DNA from: UBA1952 sp965246765
GTDB lineage: Bacteria > Bacteroidota > Bacteroidia > Chitinophagales > Chitinophagaceae
Reading direction: 5' to 3'
NCBI GenBank assembly: GCA_965246765.1
Contig: CBDFFJ010000005.1
Coordinates: 868,001-932,000, forward strand
DNA length: 64,000 bases
Position numbers and translations under genes: made by a program. Of the stretch, positions 35,796 to 44,018 are shown piece after piece. Under the pieces are notes generated by a model. It was not told the DNA's origin. It saw only the letters and a list, made by a program, of their open reading frames with translations, and did not search any database. Every line of letters begins with the position of its first letter. Within the stretch, counting starts at the first letter, position 1.

Positions 35796-37020
35796 ACATG
35801 CTTACGGGGCCGATTATCTGCGCTATGAATTGAAGGAACTGTGCGTCCTGCTGCTCTTTATTGAGATGGGTAGCAGCCTCCGCGGCAATTTCAGTCCGCC
35901 ATTGGGCCAGTTGCGCTGCCGGCAACTCACACAACTCGCGTATCTGAGCTGATATTGTTTCGTAGTCTCCCGGCGTCGCGATCCAGCCTAAGTGATGCCT
36001 GGCTACCAATGCGGCGCCTTCGCCTCCGCCGCTGTACAATACCGGCACGCCCGCATGCGCCGCAGTAAAAAGCTTGCTGGGCAATGCGCCTTCAATAAGA
36101 GCTGCGAGCGGAATAAGCATAGCACTTGCGCTCCGTAAAACTGAAGCGAGCTCATCTGCTGAAACCGGGCGGTGAAGCTTAATATTCCAGCCGGGATTAG
36201 CCCGCACATACGCCCGGATCTCCGCTGCATCCGGCCCATCTCCATAAATGTGCAATTCAGTGCCCGCCGCTCTGAAATCTACGGCGCGGCACAGCTCCGG
36301 CAGGCCCTGTGCATGCCCCAGCAAACCGGGATAAACAATAATGACTTTATCGGAATGCTCCGTGACAGCTTGTCGGATGCCTGCCTTCGGCACTGCCGGC
36401 AAGTTTCGGTAAAGCATAGCGGGCTGGCCGGGCGTACCCAGCTCACGGATGTGTTCCAGGGTTTCGCTGCTCTGGGCTGTTATTGCATCTGCAGACCGGT
36501 ACATACGGGTAGCGGCCAGCTCAAGCACCGTGTATAGTTTGCTCCTGTCCATCACTCCCAGAGCTTTGGCAGATAGCGGCCATATATCGCTGACGTTCAG
36601 CAGCACTTTAAAATGCCGCTTACTGAAATAGCGCACTACCGCCGTAGCCATCGGTAAGGGCGGCGATGACACTACCACCAATGCCGGCTCCATCTTCCGC
36701 ACGAAACGAAAAGCGAAAAGCTTCAGAGACAAAACAAAGCTGGCCATACTCCAGCCCCTCGCCAGGGCTGAAGCGGTATTGGAAGGCGACAGCCATACCC
36801 GGCGTATGAAAATCCCGTCCAATTCCTCATTACTGACAACCTTTCTCCGGTAAGCCGCAAAAATCCGCCCCGTAGGATAATTGGGCATAGCACACACTAT
36901 CTGCACCCGGTAGCCTGCGCCATGTAGCAGAAGCGCAAGATTATGGATGCGGGCCGAAGCTCCGCCACCCTCGGGCGGATAAGAAGCGCAAAAAATAGCG
37001 ACAAGCGGCCGGACATCCAT
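35794..37020 (-). CDS. Glycosyltransferase family 4 protein
   Basis: A 408-aa GT-B fold sugar transferase. The N-terminal domain has FCASYPPEGGGASARIHNLALLL and a WbuB-like body (AMPNYPTG, ISPLPMATAV-type SSPPLPMATAV, LNVSDIWPLSA). The C-terminal donor domain has VIIVYPGLLGHAQGL, LHIYGDGPDAAEI, and the EGALPSKLFTAAHAGVPVLY region with the conserved Glu and Lys that bind the nucleotide-sugar phosphate. It probably acts in surface polysaccharide synthesis. It begins 18 bp after the M2 peptidase gene on the same strand, although the functions look unrelated. Confidence 0.92.
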   Translation of the reverse strand: MDVRPLVAIFCASYPPEGGGASARIHNLALLLHGAGYRVQIVCAMPNYPTGRIFAAYRRKVVSNEELDGIFIRRVWLSPSNTASALARGWSMASFVLSLKLFAFRFVRKMEPALVVVSSPPLPMATAVVRYFSKRHFKVLLNVSDIWPLSAKALGVMDRSKLYTVLELAATRMYRSADAITAQSSETLEHIRELGTPGQPAMLYRNLPAVPKAGIRQAVTEHSDKVIIVYPGLLGHAQGLPELCRAVDFRAAGTELHIYGDGPDAAEIRAYVRANPGWNIKLHRPVSADELASVLRSASAMLIPLAALIEGALPSKLFTAAHAGVPVLYSGGGEGAALVARHHLGWIATPGDYETISAQIRELCELPAAQLAQWRTEIAAEAATHLNKEQQDAQFLQFIAQIIGPVSM

Positions 37021-37038
37021 CAGGGCAAAGAAAACGCC

Positions 37039-38832
37039 TTACATCGTTTCGGGCAGCGTGTACTTTCTGCCGGCGTTCTGCGCCTTCAGCCAGGCGGTAA
37101 GCGGCGAGAAATAATCCAGCATCGCTTTGGCATTCAGCTCATCGCCTGTACTTTCTTTCAACACCTGCCGCCAGTCTTTGCTTGCGCCGTATTTCAGAAT
37201 GCCACGGATAAAGTCACCCACCTCGCGGCGCCCGAAGTAATTGGTCGCACGGGGATTCTGATGCAGGATGTTCTTCGCAATATGGTTGTGCAGCTGGTAC
37301 AGGATCGCATAGCTCAATGCGTAATCATAGTATTGCGCAGGGTCGTCGTTGATATGCGTCTTCGTAGCCGCGTCGCACCACTCCTCGCCCCGTGGCGACG
37401 GCGGCTCAATACCCTGATACTTCTTCGCAAGGGCCCACCATGTGGCATTCCATTGGTTGGGCGCAAGCTTATCGGCATAGAGCTGCTTTTCAAAATTGCT
37501 CATGGTGCCAGAGGAAAAGAAGATAAACACTACCGAGTTCAGCGCTTCTTTCAGCAGGCTGCGCACCGTATCGGTCTGCACATTAGCGTCTATCAGGCCA
37601 CGGCCTGCGAGGTATGGCTTCTGCATAGCAGCCAGGCCCATCATCGTGCCCACCGCTTCGTGATACGCCCGATTAGCGCCCCCGCGCAGGAGCGGCGGCA
37701 CACTGTCATTACTGTAAGAAAGGTAATAGTAGATGTGGCCCAGCTCATGGTTCGCCGTTTCCCACCATTCCGCATTCGGCTCTACACTCATCAGGCTGCG
37801 CACATCCTTATCCAGGTCCATGTGCCAGGCCGAGGCGTGGTTGTTCTTCTTTACATTGCTGTCCGCAGGATATGGGTACAGTGAGCTGCCGGCCCAGAAA
37901 GTTGCAGGCAGGTTCGGGAATCCAAGACTCACATACAGCGCCTCCGCATTCTTTACGATCCACTCCGCGCCCTTCGGCTTCAGCACGCTATCCAGGTTTA
38001 TGCCTTTTACATCCACAGCAGAGCTCCAGTCCTGTCCCCAGCGGTTGGGCAGCCAATGCGCAGGCAGTAAGTCGGGCACCTGCTGCGCATGATACTTAGC
38101 CGCCATCTCGTAGCGCATCCAGGTATGCAGCTCCCGGTACAGCGGCCACAGGTCACGGATAAGGCCATCCATAAGGCCCATCATTTCCGGAGTCTTATAG
38201 CCATAGTCGCTTACCTGATAAGTAAAGAAATCGGGATAGCCGAGCGCCTGAACCGTCTGATTCCGTAGGTCGCGCAGGCGCATCAGGCCGTCTTTGAGCG
38301 TCGGGCCCACCGCCTTGCTGGCTTCCCATGCCGCAAGGCGCTTTGCAGGATCCGTTTCTTTTTTAAGAATGTCATCCAGGTCGTTAGTCGTTACCTTCTT
38401 GTCGCCCAGCATGTACTGAAATCCATACAGGTGCTGTGTCTGCTCCGTCTCCGCTTTAATACGCGCCTTCACCACGTCCGCGATCGTCTGCGGATTGTTG
38501 GCGGCGTTATAAAGCACCATTTCCAGCTGTTTTTGCTGGATAGGCGTTAGCGAGCCCTTCGCTTCCAGCAACTTCTTCGCGGTATTAATGTTTTCCACGC
38601 TGCCTGTAAACACGGCCAGCGCCTCATCCGCCTTTTGCGCAGCAAGCACATTAGCGCTGTCGCCCTTGATGATTTCAATCTGGCTCTTCCATTGCGCCAG
38701 TTGATCCGCCTTATAAAGGCCTATATACTGCTGCGTGTATTTGTCCAGAAAGCCCTGAGCCTCGTCAGACCCGCTATTGCGCTGCTGACAGGCGGCGAGG
38801 GCCAACAGCGGCAGAAGCAAAATTTTTTTCAT
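37039..38832 (-). CDS. M2 family peptidyl-dipeptidase (ACE-like) lipoprotein
   Basis: A 597-aa zinc metallopeptidase of the angiotensin-converting-enzyme family, removing C-terminal dipeptides. The catalytic motif HELGH is at residues 362-366, and the third zinc ligand Glu lies in the downstream YHEAVGTMM segment (about 390). The frame is open up to 39096 across tandem repeats, but the ATG at 38832 starts a lipoprotein signal (MKKILLLPLLALAAC, Cys15) and is clearly the right start. The protein is anchored in the periplasm or outer membrane. GC-rich 42-bp repeats lie directly upstream. Confidence 0.93.
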   Translation of the reverse strand: MKKILLLPLLALAACQQRNSGSDEAQGFLDKYTQQYIGLYKADQLAQWKSQIEIIKGDSANVLAAQKADEALAVFTGSVENINTAKKLLEAKGSLTPIQQKQLEMVLYNAANNPQTIADVVKARIKAETEQTQHLYGFQYMLGDKKVTTNDLDDILKKETDPAKRLAAWEASKAVGPTLKDGLMRLRDLRNQTVQALGYPDFFTYQVSDYGYKTPEMMGLMDGLIRDLWPLYRELHTWMRYEMAAKYHAQQVPDLLPAHWLPNRWGQDWSSAVDVKGINLDSVLKPKGAEWIVKNAEALYVSLGFPNLPATFWAGSSLYPYPADSNVKKNNHASAWHMDLDKDVRSLMSVEPNAEWWETANHELGHIYYYLSYSNDSVPPLLRGGANRAYHEAVGTMMGLAAMQKPYLAGRGLIDANVQTDTVRSLLKEALNSVVFIFFSSGTMSNFEKQLYADKLAPNQWNATWWALAKKYQGIEPPSPRGEEWCDAATKTHINDDPAQYYDYALSYAILYQLHNHIAKNILHQNPRATNYFGRREVGDFIRGILKYGASKDWRQVLKESTGDELNAKAMLDYFSPLTAWLKAQNAGRKYTLPETM

Positions 38833-38905
38833 GGCCCTAAAGTTAAGCGCCCGGCATGGGGCATGGGACCGGCCTGCGGCAATTACATTTCCGGCCTGCG
38901 GCGGC

Positions 38906-39098
38906 GCTCTAAAAGCCCCGGGGACGCTCCCCCGATGGAGACCGGAGTCCCGGCAGGTCTGGGGGAGTCTCCCCGGACTGTTCCGGAAGTCCCGGCAGGC
39001 CCCGGGGAGGCTCCCCCAGACCTGAAGTGGGGCCCGGATGTGCCGGGGGATGCTCCCCCAGCCACAAAAAGTATCCCGGCAGCGTCGGGGGAGCACAT
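38906..39098. repeat. 42-bp GC-rich tandem repeat, about 4.6 copies
   Basis: Units begin at 38906 (degenerate), 38948, 38990, 39032 and 39074, exactly 42 bp apart. Each starts with a TCCCGGCAG-like box and contains a GGGGGA/TCCCCC-type hairpin. The period is a multiple of three, so both strands show a 14-residue repeat when translated, but codon content is not protein-like. Copies differ by substitutions, so the array is not freshly expanded. Confidence 0.85.
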
Positions 39099-39181
39099 TT
39101 TTAGAGCTTGGTGGGAAAATGCTGTAGAAAAGTAGAAAATACGGCTACCGTCAGGTATCGTTTTCCCACATTGCCTCCCTA

Positions 39182-39232
39182 AAGCGCCCTGTAGGAAGTT
39201 ATAAACGGGGTAATGCGATATAAAGGGCGCTT
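39182..39232 (-). repeat. 9-bp inverted repeat downstream of the EnvC-like gene
   Basis: AAGCGCCCT and AGGGCGCTT are perfect inverse copies separated by 33 nt. The long loop makes a simple terminator doubtful, but it is the only candidate for ending the EnvC-like gene. Confidence 0.4.
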
Positions 39233-39273
39233 ATTAATAAATCCGGAGCCGGCAGGCACAAAATTCTTCCCAC

Positions 39274-40737
39274 CTACTGCGCAATCCACTGCGAAGGGTT
39301 CAGCTTACCGCTGGTCTTACCATTAGACTTCCAGATCTGGAAGTTTAGCGTCGGCAGTCCCTCATCATTGTTGCCCACCGTGCCGATCGCCTGCTTGGTA
39401 TGCACCTGCTGTCCCTTGCTTACATTGGCAGCAGCCAGATTAGCATACAGCGTGTAATATCCCCCGTGCATTACCAACACATTCACCCCGCTGCCTGGCA
39501 CCGGAAAAACGCTCGCAACAGTCCCTTCAAACACTGCCCGCGCCTGCGCGCCCGCGCTCGTCTGGATGTCAATGCCGCTGTTCTCCATCATCACATTGGC
39601 CACCGGGTGCTTGTGCAGGCCAAAGTATCCGGTGATCGTTCCACGCTCCACCGGCCAGGGCAGCTTCCCCCGATTAGCCGCAAAGGAATTGGACAGCGCC
39701 AGCGCTTCCGGCGTCATAGAAAGATCAACCGCTACCGCTGCGGGATGGCGGGAGCGTCCGGTATTCACATTACTGGTCACCGAAGAGGCCGATGCCGGAT
39801 AATTCGGGCTTGTTGCAGTGCCGCTATTGGACGTAGCGGGCGAGGATGAAGCCGAAGGATTTAGCGGCCGTGAGCCGGAGCCGGTATTTACAGACATGCC
39901 GCCATAATTCTTACCGGCACTGGCTGCCGCAAGGCGCTTCTGCTCCTCAGCCTTTTGGCGGGCGGCTTCCGCTGCCGCTGCCCGGCGCGCCTCTTCCTGC
40001 GCACGGCGGCGCTGCTCCTCTATCTCCCGCTGAATGACGGCAGCCACGGCGCGCTCTACCTGCCGCGCCGCTTTTTGGTTTTTCTGAATGTCGGTAAGCA
40101 GTTGCTTCTCCCGGCTCTTCAGCTCCTTCACCACATTATTCGTTTCCGCAGCCTCCTGCTGCAATACCTGCCGCTGTTGTTCCTGGGCGCTGAGCAGCAT
40201 ATCCTTTTGCGTCTTCTCTGTATTCAGCTCGCCTATTTTGTGCTCAATGCGGCCCTGTGTCGTGCGGATTTCCTCCGCCTGCTGCTGCCGGTAATCGCGG
40301 TAGCGCTTCAGGTACTTCAGCCGGCGCAGCGCATCATTATAATCTGCGGATGAAAACAGAAACGCCAGCATGCCAGACGAAGAGCGACTGGCATAAGCAT
40401 AGCGAATGCTCTGCGCGTATCGGGTCTTCAGCACCTCCAGATTTGTGCGCAGATGCCCGACCTCTTGCGTAGATGACTGTATAGAGCCTGCAATCGCGTC
40501 CATTTCCTGATTCAGGTTGGCAATGAGGCGCAGACGACCATCCAGCTTTGCCTGCAGGGCCCGCAGCTGGCTCATGGTCGCATTTTTATTCTTCTTTGTC
40601 TCCTCAAGCTGCTGCTGACTCTCCCGGATTGAGGCAAGGATGCTCTGGCGACGGCGCTCTAAGTCGGCACGGCTTTGCTGCGCAAAAGCAGCCTGCGCGC
40701 TGAGGAGAAAAAGTATGATAATCGCGGCGTAGCGCAT
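39274..40737 (-). CDS. EnvC-like murein hydrolase activator with degenerate M23 domain
   Basis: A 487-aa periplasmic protein. It has a signal peptide (1-19), a long coiled coil (about 22-270) rich in Gln, Arg, Glu and Ala, a Ser/Asn/Pro linker (about 275-345), and a C-terminal LytM/M23 domain (about 360-487). The M23 zinc ligands are largely lost: the usual HxxxD and HxH are represented by KHPVANVMMENSGID and LNFQIW. This is the pattern of EnvC, which activates amidases during division instead of cutting peptidoglycan itself. The partner amidase is not in the window. Confidence 0.92.
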   Translation of the reverse strand: MRYAAIIILFLLSAQAAFAQQSRADLERRRQSILASIRESQQQLEETKKNKNATMSQLRALQAKLDGRLRLIANLNQEMDAIAGSIQSSTQEVGHLRTNLEVLKTRYAQSIRYAYASRSSSGMLAFLFSSADYNDALRRLKYLKRYRDYRQQQAEEIRTTQGRIEHKIGELNTEKTQKDMLLSAQEQQRQVLQQEAAETNNVVKELKSREKQLLTDIQKNQKAARQVERAVAAVIQREIEEQRRRAQEEARRAAAAEAARQKAEEQKRLAAASAGKNYGGMSVNTGSGSRPLNPSASSSPATSNSGTATSPNYPASASSVTSNVNTGRSRHPAAVAVDLSMTPEALALSNSFAANRGKLPWPVERGTITGYFGLHKHPVANVMMENSGIDIQTSAGAQARAVFEGTVASVFPVPGSGVNVLVMHGGYYTLYANLAAANVSKGQQVHTKQAIGTVGNNDEGLPTLNFQIWKSNGKTSGKLNPSQWIAQ

Positions 40738-40765
40738 GAAGGCGGGAATTTTTTTCGGAGGATTT

Positions 40766-40773
40766 CAAAAATA
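40766..40773 (-). promoter_or_regulatory. -7 promoter box of the EnvC-like gene
   Basis: TATTTTTG on the minus strand matches TAnnTTTG exactly, 28 bp before the start codon. No clear -33 TTG is seen. Confidence 0.45.
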
Positions 40774-40833
40774 GGCGATGCGGATGGAAAGGCTTTGGTA
40801 AGATGTGCAGACATGGCACAACCTGGCTGGCGC

Positions 40834-40852
40834 GGGCAGAGCAGCTCTGCCC
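40834..40852. repeat. Perfect 19-bp palindrome between EnvC-like and YicC genes
   Basis: GGGCAGAGC and GCTCTGCCC are separated by one base in the divergent intergenic region. It could be a regulator site or a dispersed palindrome; there is no T-run. Confidence 0.55.
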
Positions 40853-40932
40853 TGTACTTACAAGCAGACCCTCAGCGGTCACGCAAAAATTTCGGAACCT
40901 TGTACTTCAACCATCAACCCCCTCAACTTCAC

Positions 40933-41814
40933 ATGCTCCATTCCATGACCGGCTTCGGCCGCGCAGAAGCTGAGGTATCCGGCCGCCAGGTAGCCATTGA
41001 GCTGAAATCCCTCAACGGCAAAGGCTTCGAGCTGAATGCCGGCAAGCTGTCCCCGCTCGTGCGTGCCTGGGAGCTGGACCTGCGCGGCATTCTTACCCGC
41101 CGGCTGCTGCGCGGCACTGTGGAAGTCAGCATCAATATCCGGCAAGACGGGGCCGTGCGGCCTGCCAGTATTAATACAGAGCTGGCAGCCGCCTACTATC
41201 AAAGCATGAAGAAGCTGGCCACGCGGCTCGGCATTCAAAACGGAGAGGCCGAAATGCTCTCCACCGTTATGCGGATGCCGGAAATCGTCACTACAGAATC
41301 AGACACGCTTCCTGAAGAGGACTGGAAAGCTGTGCTGCGGGTGCTGGATACTGCCGCTGAAAAGCTCATAGCGCACCGTCGCCATGAAGGCGCCGCGCTG
41401 CAGGCAGACCTGCAGGCGCGAATGGACGCCGTAGAAGAAGGTGTGCGAAAAGTGATACCGCTTGAAGACGGGCGCATGGAGCGTGTCAGGGCCCGACTGC
41501 TGGGCAACCTGCGCGAAATCGGCGCCGAAAGCAAAGACCCTAACCGCTTTGAGCAGGAATTGATTTATTACCTGGAAAAAATGGATATTTCAGAGGAGAA
41601 AACGCGACTGGCGCAGCATTGCAGCTACTTCCGGGAGGTTGTGGCAAACAGCGAATTATCCAAAGGCAAGGTGCTCGGCTTTATCTTGCAGGAAATAGGC
41701 CGCGAGATCAACACTATGGGCTCCAAAGCCAACGATGCCGGCATCCAGCAAATAGTGGTAGGGATGAAGGATGAGCTGGAAAAAGCAAAGGAGCAGGTAC
41801 TGAATGTCTTGTAG
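40933..41814 (+). CDS. YicC family endoribonuclease-like protein
   Basis: A 293-aa protein of the YicC family, members of which act as endoribonucleases in RNA turnover. It starts MLHSMTGFGRAEAE, close to the family MIRSMTGFGRAE, so the ATG at 40933 is chosen over the longer frame. The C-terminal DUF1732 part has EQELIYYLEKMDISEEKTRL, HCSYFREVV, GKVLGFILQEIGREINTMGSKAND (first 20 diagnostic) and KDELEKAKEQVLNVL. The stop codon lies inside a heptamer-repeat tract. Confidence 0.94.
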   Translation: MLHSMTGFGRAEAEVSGRQVAIELKSLNGKGFELNAGKLSPLVRAWELDLRGILTRRLLRGTVEVSINIRQDGAVRPASINTELAAAYYQSMKKLATRLGIQNGEAEMLSTVMRMPEIVTTESDTLPEEDWKAVLRVLDTAAEKLIAHRRHEGAALQADLQARMDAVEEGVRKVIPLEDGRMERVRARLLGNLREIGAESKDPNRFEQELIYYLEKMDISEEKTRLAQHCSYFREVVANSELSKGKVLGFILQEIGREINTMGSKANDAGIQQIVVGMKDELEKAKEQVLNVL

Positions 41815-41838
41815 TGAGTGGTGAGTTGTCAGTAGTGA
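41811..41838. repeat. Heptamer repeat tract GTAGTGA type at the end of yicC
   Basis: Four consecutive 7-nt units: GTAGTGA, GTGGTGA, GTTGTCA, GTAGTGA. The first contains the yicC stop codon. Confidence 0.7.
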
Positions 41839-41847
41839 GCCCGTAGA

Positions 41848-42402
41848 ATGTTTATGCAAACACGCGTTTTGAAAAGTCAGTTTAAAAAAAGGCAGGGCAG
41901 GCGCGCATTGCCTGTTGCCTGTTGCCTGTTGCTTATTGCATATTGGACAACCGGCTGCCGGCCTTCGCCGCAGTATCAGGATCATTACAACATCCCCGGA
42001 GGCATGTGGAGCGCATCCTATAAGCCCGAATTCAGGTTTGAAGTATCCGACACAGAAGCAGCGTATCAGCTGTTTCTGCTTATCCGGCATACAGACGCTT
42101 ATCCGTTTTCCAACGTCTGGATCAATATGGACAGCCGTGGGCCCCGCGACACCTCTTACCGCAAGCTGCGTGTTGAGGTGCCGCTTGCTGCGGTATCAGG
42201 GCAGTGGCTTGGCAGTGGCATGGGCGAGGTCTGGGAGCAGCGCGTCCCCATAAACTCACTGCAAATGCCTGCGTTCTTCCAGCATAAAGGGCTATACACC
42301 GTACGCGTCACGCAGGATATGCGCCGCGATCCGCTGCCGGAAGTCCTGACTATCGGTTTTCGTGTTGAAAAGCTGCCGCCGTTTAAAAAGCAGAAAGGCT
42401 GA
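41848..42402 (+). CDS. gldH: Gliding motility lipoprotein GldH
   Basis: A 184-aa lipoprotein of the GldH family, needed for gliding motility and T9SS function in flavobacteria. The signal peptide ends in a lipobox (YWTTGC, Cys37) and the mature part has HTDAYPFSNVWINM, typical of GldH, then RVPINSLQMPAFFQHKGLYTVRV. The signal peptide is longer than usual and its hydrophobic core (LPVACCLLLIAYW) is encoded by TTGCCTG heptamer repeats; slippage there would switch the frame. A later Met start is not available before the lipobox. A histidine kinase gene follows on the same strand after 56 bp. Confidence 0.88.
   Translation: MFMQTRVLKSQFKKRQGRRALPVACCLLLIAYWTTGCRPSPQYQDHYNIPGGMWSASYKPEFRFEVSDTEAAYQLFLLIRHTDAYPFSNVWINMDSRGPRDTSYRKLRVEVPLAAVSGQWLGSGMGEVWEQRVPINSLQMPAFFQHKGLYTVRVTQDMRRDPLPEVLTIGFRVEKLPPFKKQKG
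41908..41949. repeat. Heptamer repeat tract TTGCCTG within the GldH signal peptide
   Basis: Three exact TTGCCTG copies are followed by TTGCTTA, TTGCATA and TTGGACA, all in 7-nt register. Because 7 is not a multiple of 3, gain or loss of one unit would shift gldH out of frame. Confidence 0.8.
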
Positions 42403-42428
42403 GGAGCTAAGCGCGTTGAGCATGTTTA

Positions 42429-42456
42429 ACCCACGACCTAAGACCCACGACCCACG
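42429..42456. repeat. Heptamer repeat tract ACCCACG just before the histidine kinase start
   Basis: The units ACCCACG, ACCTAAG, ACCCACG, ACCCACG end two bases before the TTG start codon, so the tract occupies the ribosome-binding region of the kinase gene. Confidence 0.75.
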
Positions 42457-42458
42457 CA

Positions 42459-43430
42459 TTGCGCTTCTTCACCAGCATCTACACACTCCTGCTGCTCTAC
42501 ACTATTGCAGCCCTGCTCTTCTGGGGCTTCAGCCTTCAGCGCCAGAGCTATATCATCTACAACATTGAGCGCGCGGATCTCCGGCACCAGATAGACAGCG
42601 TGCGCGAGCCGGATCGCTATCAGCGGGAGCTTAGCGGACTGACCGAACGCTTAGATAAGCGGAAGAAGCAGTATTTCGGCGAAGGCGGAACCCTGCTTGC
42701 CATTCTGCTGGCCGGCGCCGCGGTAGTTTATACCTCGCTGCAAAGGAAAGTGCGGCTGCAGCGGCAGCAGAATAACTTTATGCTGGCCGTGACGCACGAG
42801 CTGAAAAGTCCCATCGCCGGCATTAAGCTGAGTGTGCAGACCCTGCAGAAACACAAGCTAAGCGAGGAGCAGCAGGCGCAGTTGCTGGGCCGCTGCAACA
42901 GCGAGGCCGACCGCCTGGCAGAACTGTGCAACAACATGCTCATCACCTCGCAGATAGAAGGGCGCCAATACAAAGCGGCCAACGAGCGGCTCCCCTTGTC
43001 TGAACTAGTAAGCGACTGCGTACGCCTCTATGATGGCCGGTACCCGGGCCGCCTTCGCACCGAAATAGCCGAGGATTGTGACGTGGTTGGCGATGAATTG
43101 CTTCTACAGCTTGCTGTAAACAATCTACTCGAGAATGCCATCAAATACACGCCAGAAGGCTCGCCGATCGTTGTTCGGGTCTTTAAGGCAAAGCGCGACA
43201 TTACGCTGCAGGTGGCGGACAGTGGCCGTGGCATCGCCGACAACGAGAAGGCGAAGGTTTTTTCCAAATTTTACCGCATCGGCGACGAGGCTACGCGGCA
43301 TAGCAAGGGCACCGGACTTGGCCTTTACCTGACCAAGAAGATCGTAGCGGGCCACAAGGGCCGTATTTCTATTAAAGACAACCAGCCGGCCGGCGCTATT
43401 TTCCAGATCTGCATTCCCTGCGCGGGCTAA
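42459..43430 (+). CDS. Membrane sensor histidine kinase
   Basis: A 323-aa kinase. TM1 (about 6-26) and TM2 (about 75-92) enclose a short periplasmic loop of about 45 residues. HisKA has the phospho-acceptor His in VTHELKSPIAGIKL (about 114), and HATPase has VNNLLENAIKYTPEG, DSGRGI and KGTGLGLYLTKKI. The only possible start is the TTG at 42459, because the frame is closed upstream by a TGA. No response regulator is adjacent, so it is an orphan kinase in this window. Its stop overlaps by 4 bp the stop of the convergent lipoprotein gene. Confidence 0.9.
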   Translation: MRFFTSIYTLLLLYTIAALLFWGFSLQRQSYIIYNIERADLRHQIDSVREPDRYQRELSGLTERLDKRKKQYFGEGGTLLAILLAGAAVVYTSLQRKVRLQRQQNNFMLAVTHELKSPIAGIKLSVQTLQKHKLSEEQQAQLLGRCNSEADRLAELCNNMLITSQIEGRQYKAANERLPLSELVSDCVRLYDGRYPGRLRTEIAEDCDVVGDELLLQLAVNNLLENAIKYTPEGSPIVVRVFKAKRDITLQVADSGRGIADNEKAKVFSKFYRIGDEATRHSKGTGLGLYLTKKIVAGHKGRISIKDNQPAGAIFQICIPCAG

Positions 43431-44011
43431 TGCAGTACCTGTACATCGCCACTGGCCGTGTCCACGCGGAATGCAGCCCAGGCACTTCGCTGCCAGCTGC
43501 CCGAGTTATAGTGTAGCACGCCAGCGGCCACGTCAAACATGCCCGCATCGCCCGTTGCCTTCACCGAGCAGGTGATGGAGCCGCCGGTTTCGTCTTTTGC
43601 AAGCAGCGCTTCTTTCTGCCGGAGCGCTTTGGTTTTGCGGAGTATCTCCTCCACCTTTCGCTGCGTCTTTGCTACGCCCTCTGCCTCTGCTATGATGCGA
43701 TCACGCGAACCGGGACCGAGCGATTTATCCAGCCTGGCAAAAAGCGCTTCATTATTGCGCGCCACGCTTTTAAGCAGGCTGTCCGTAACCACGCAGCCCG
43801 CCACAGCCTGAAGCCTGACGCCGTAGCGGGCCAGTACTTCGTGCATGGCCTTGTCATGATAAAGCGCCGGCAGGCCATAGGTCTGATACACAAGCGGTGG
43901 CTGTGTGGCAGTGCTCCTTTGCTCCGGCTTCTTTGTGTGAGAAACGGATTTGGAATGGCAGGCAGCCAGCAGGAATGCGGCGCTTAGGATGAGCTTAGAA
44001 GGAAGTTTCAT
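43427..44011 (-). CDS. Small predicted lipoprotein, function unknown
   Basis: A 194-aa protein with a lipoprotein signal (MKLPSKLILSAAFLLAAC, Cys18), which fixes the start at the ATG at 44011 although the frame is open further upstream. The middle is helical and charged (EALFARLDKSLG to KALRQKEALLAKDE), and the C-terminal part (VKATGDAGMFDVAAGVLHYN to VDTASGDVQVLH) is beta-rich. I recognise no family. It follows the WG-repeat gene by 7 bp on the same strand, so the two probably form an operon. Confidence 0.72.
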   Translation of the reverse strand: MKLPSKLILSAAFLLAACHSKSVSHTKKPEQRSTATQPPLVYQTYGLPALYHDKAMHEVLARYGVRLQAVAGCVVTDSLLKSVARNNEALFARLDKSLGPGSRDRIIAEAEGVAKTQRKVEEILRKTKALRQKEALLAKDETGGSITCSVKATGDAGMFDVAAGVLHYNSGSWQRSAWAAFRVDTASGDVQVLH

Positions 44012-44018
44012 AAGGACC

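Larger units (their letters stand above)
38833..39273. other. Gene-free region with 42-bp tandem repeats and inverted repeats
   Basis: This 441-bp spacer between the M2 peptidase and EnvC-like genes holds a GC-rich minisatellite (38906-39098) and a 9-bp inverted repeat with a 33-nt loop (39182-39232). A GTGGGAAAA box at 39111 has its inverse near 39161. No convincing gene is present. Confidence 0.7.

Noticed and set aside
38833..39096. 88-residue N-terminal extension of the M2 peptidase frame
   Set aside because: It is translated from the 42-bp tandem repeat and precedes a perfect lipoprotein signal peptide at 38832.
38906..39098. CRISPR-like array
   Set aside because: The 42-bp units are contiguous tandem copies without unique spacers, and there are no cas genes.
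39111..39170. MraZ-like GTGGGAAAA sites
   Set aside because: There are only two copies in inverse orientation 40 bp apart and no mraZ or cell-division cluster; MraZ sites are direct repeats.
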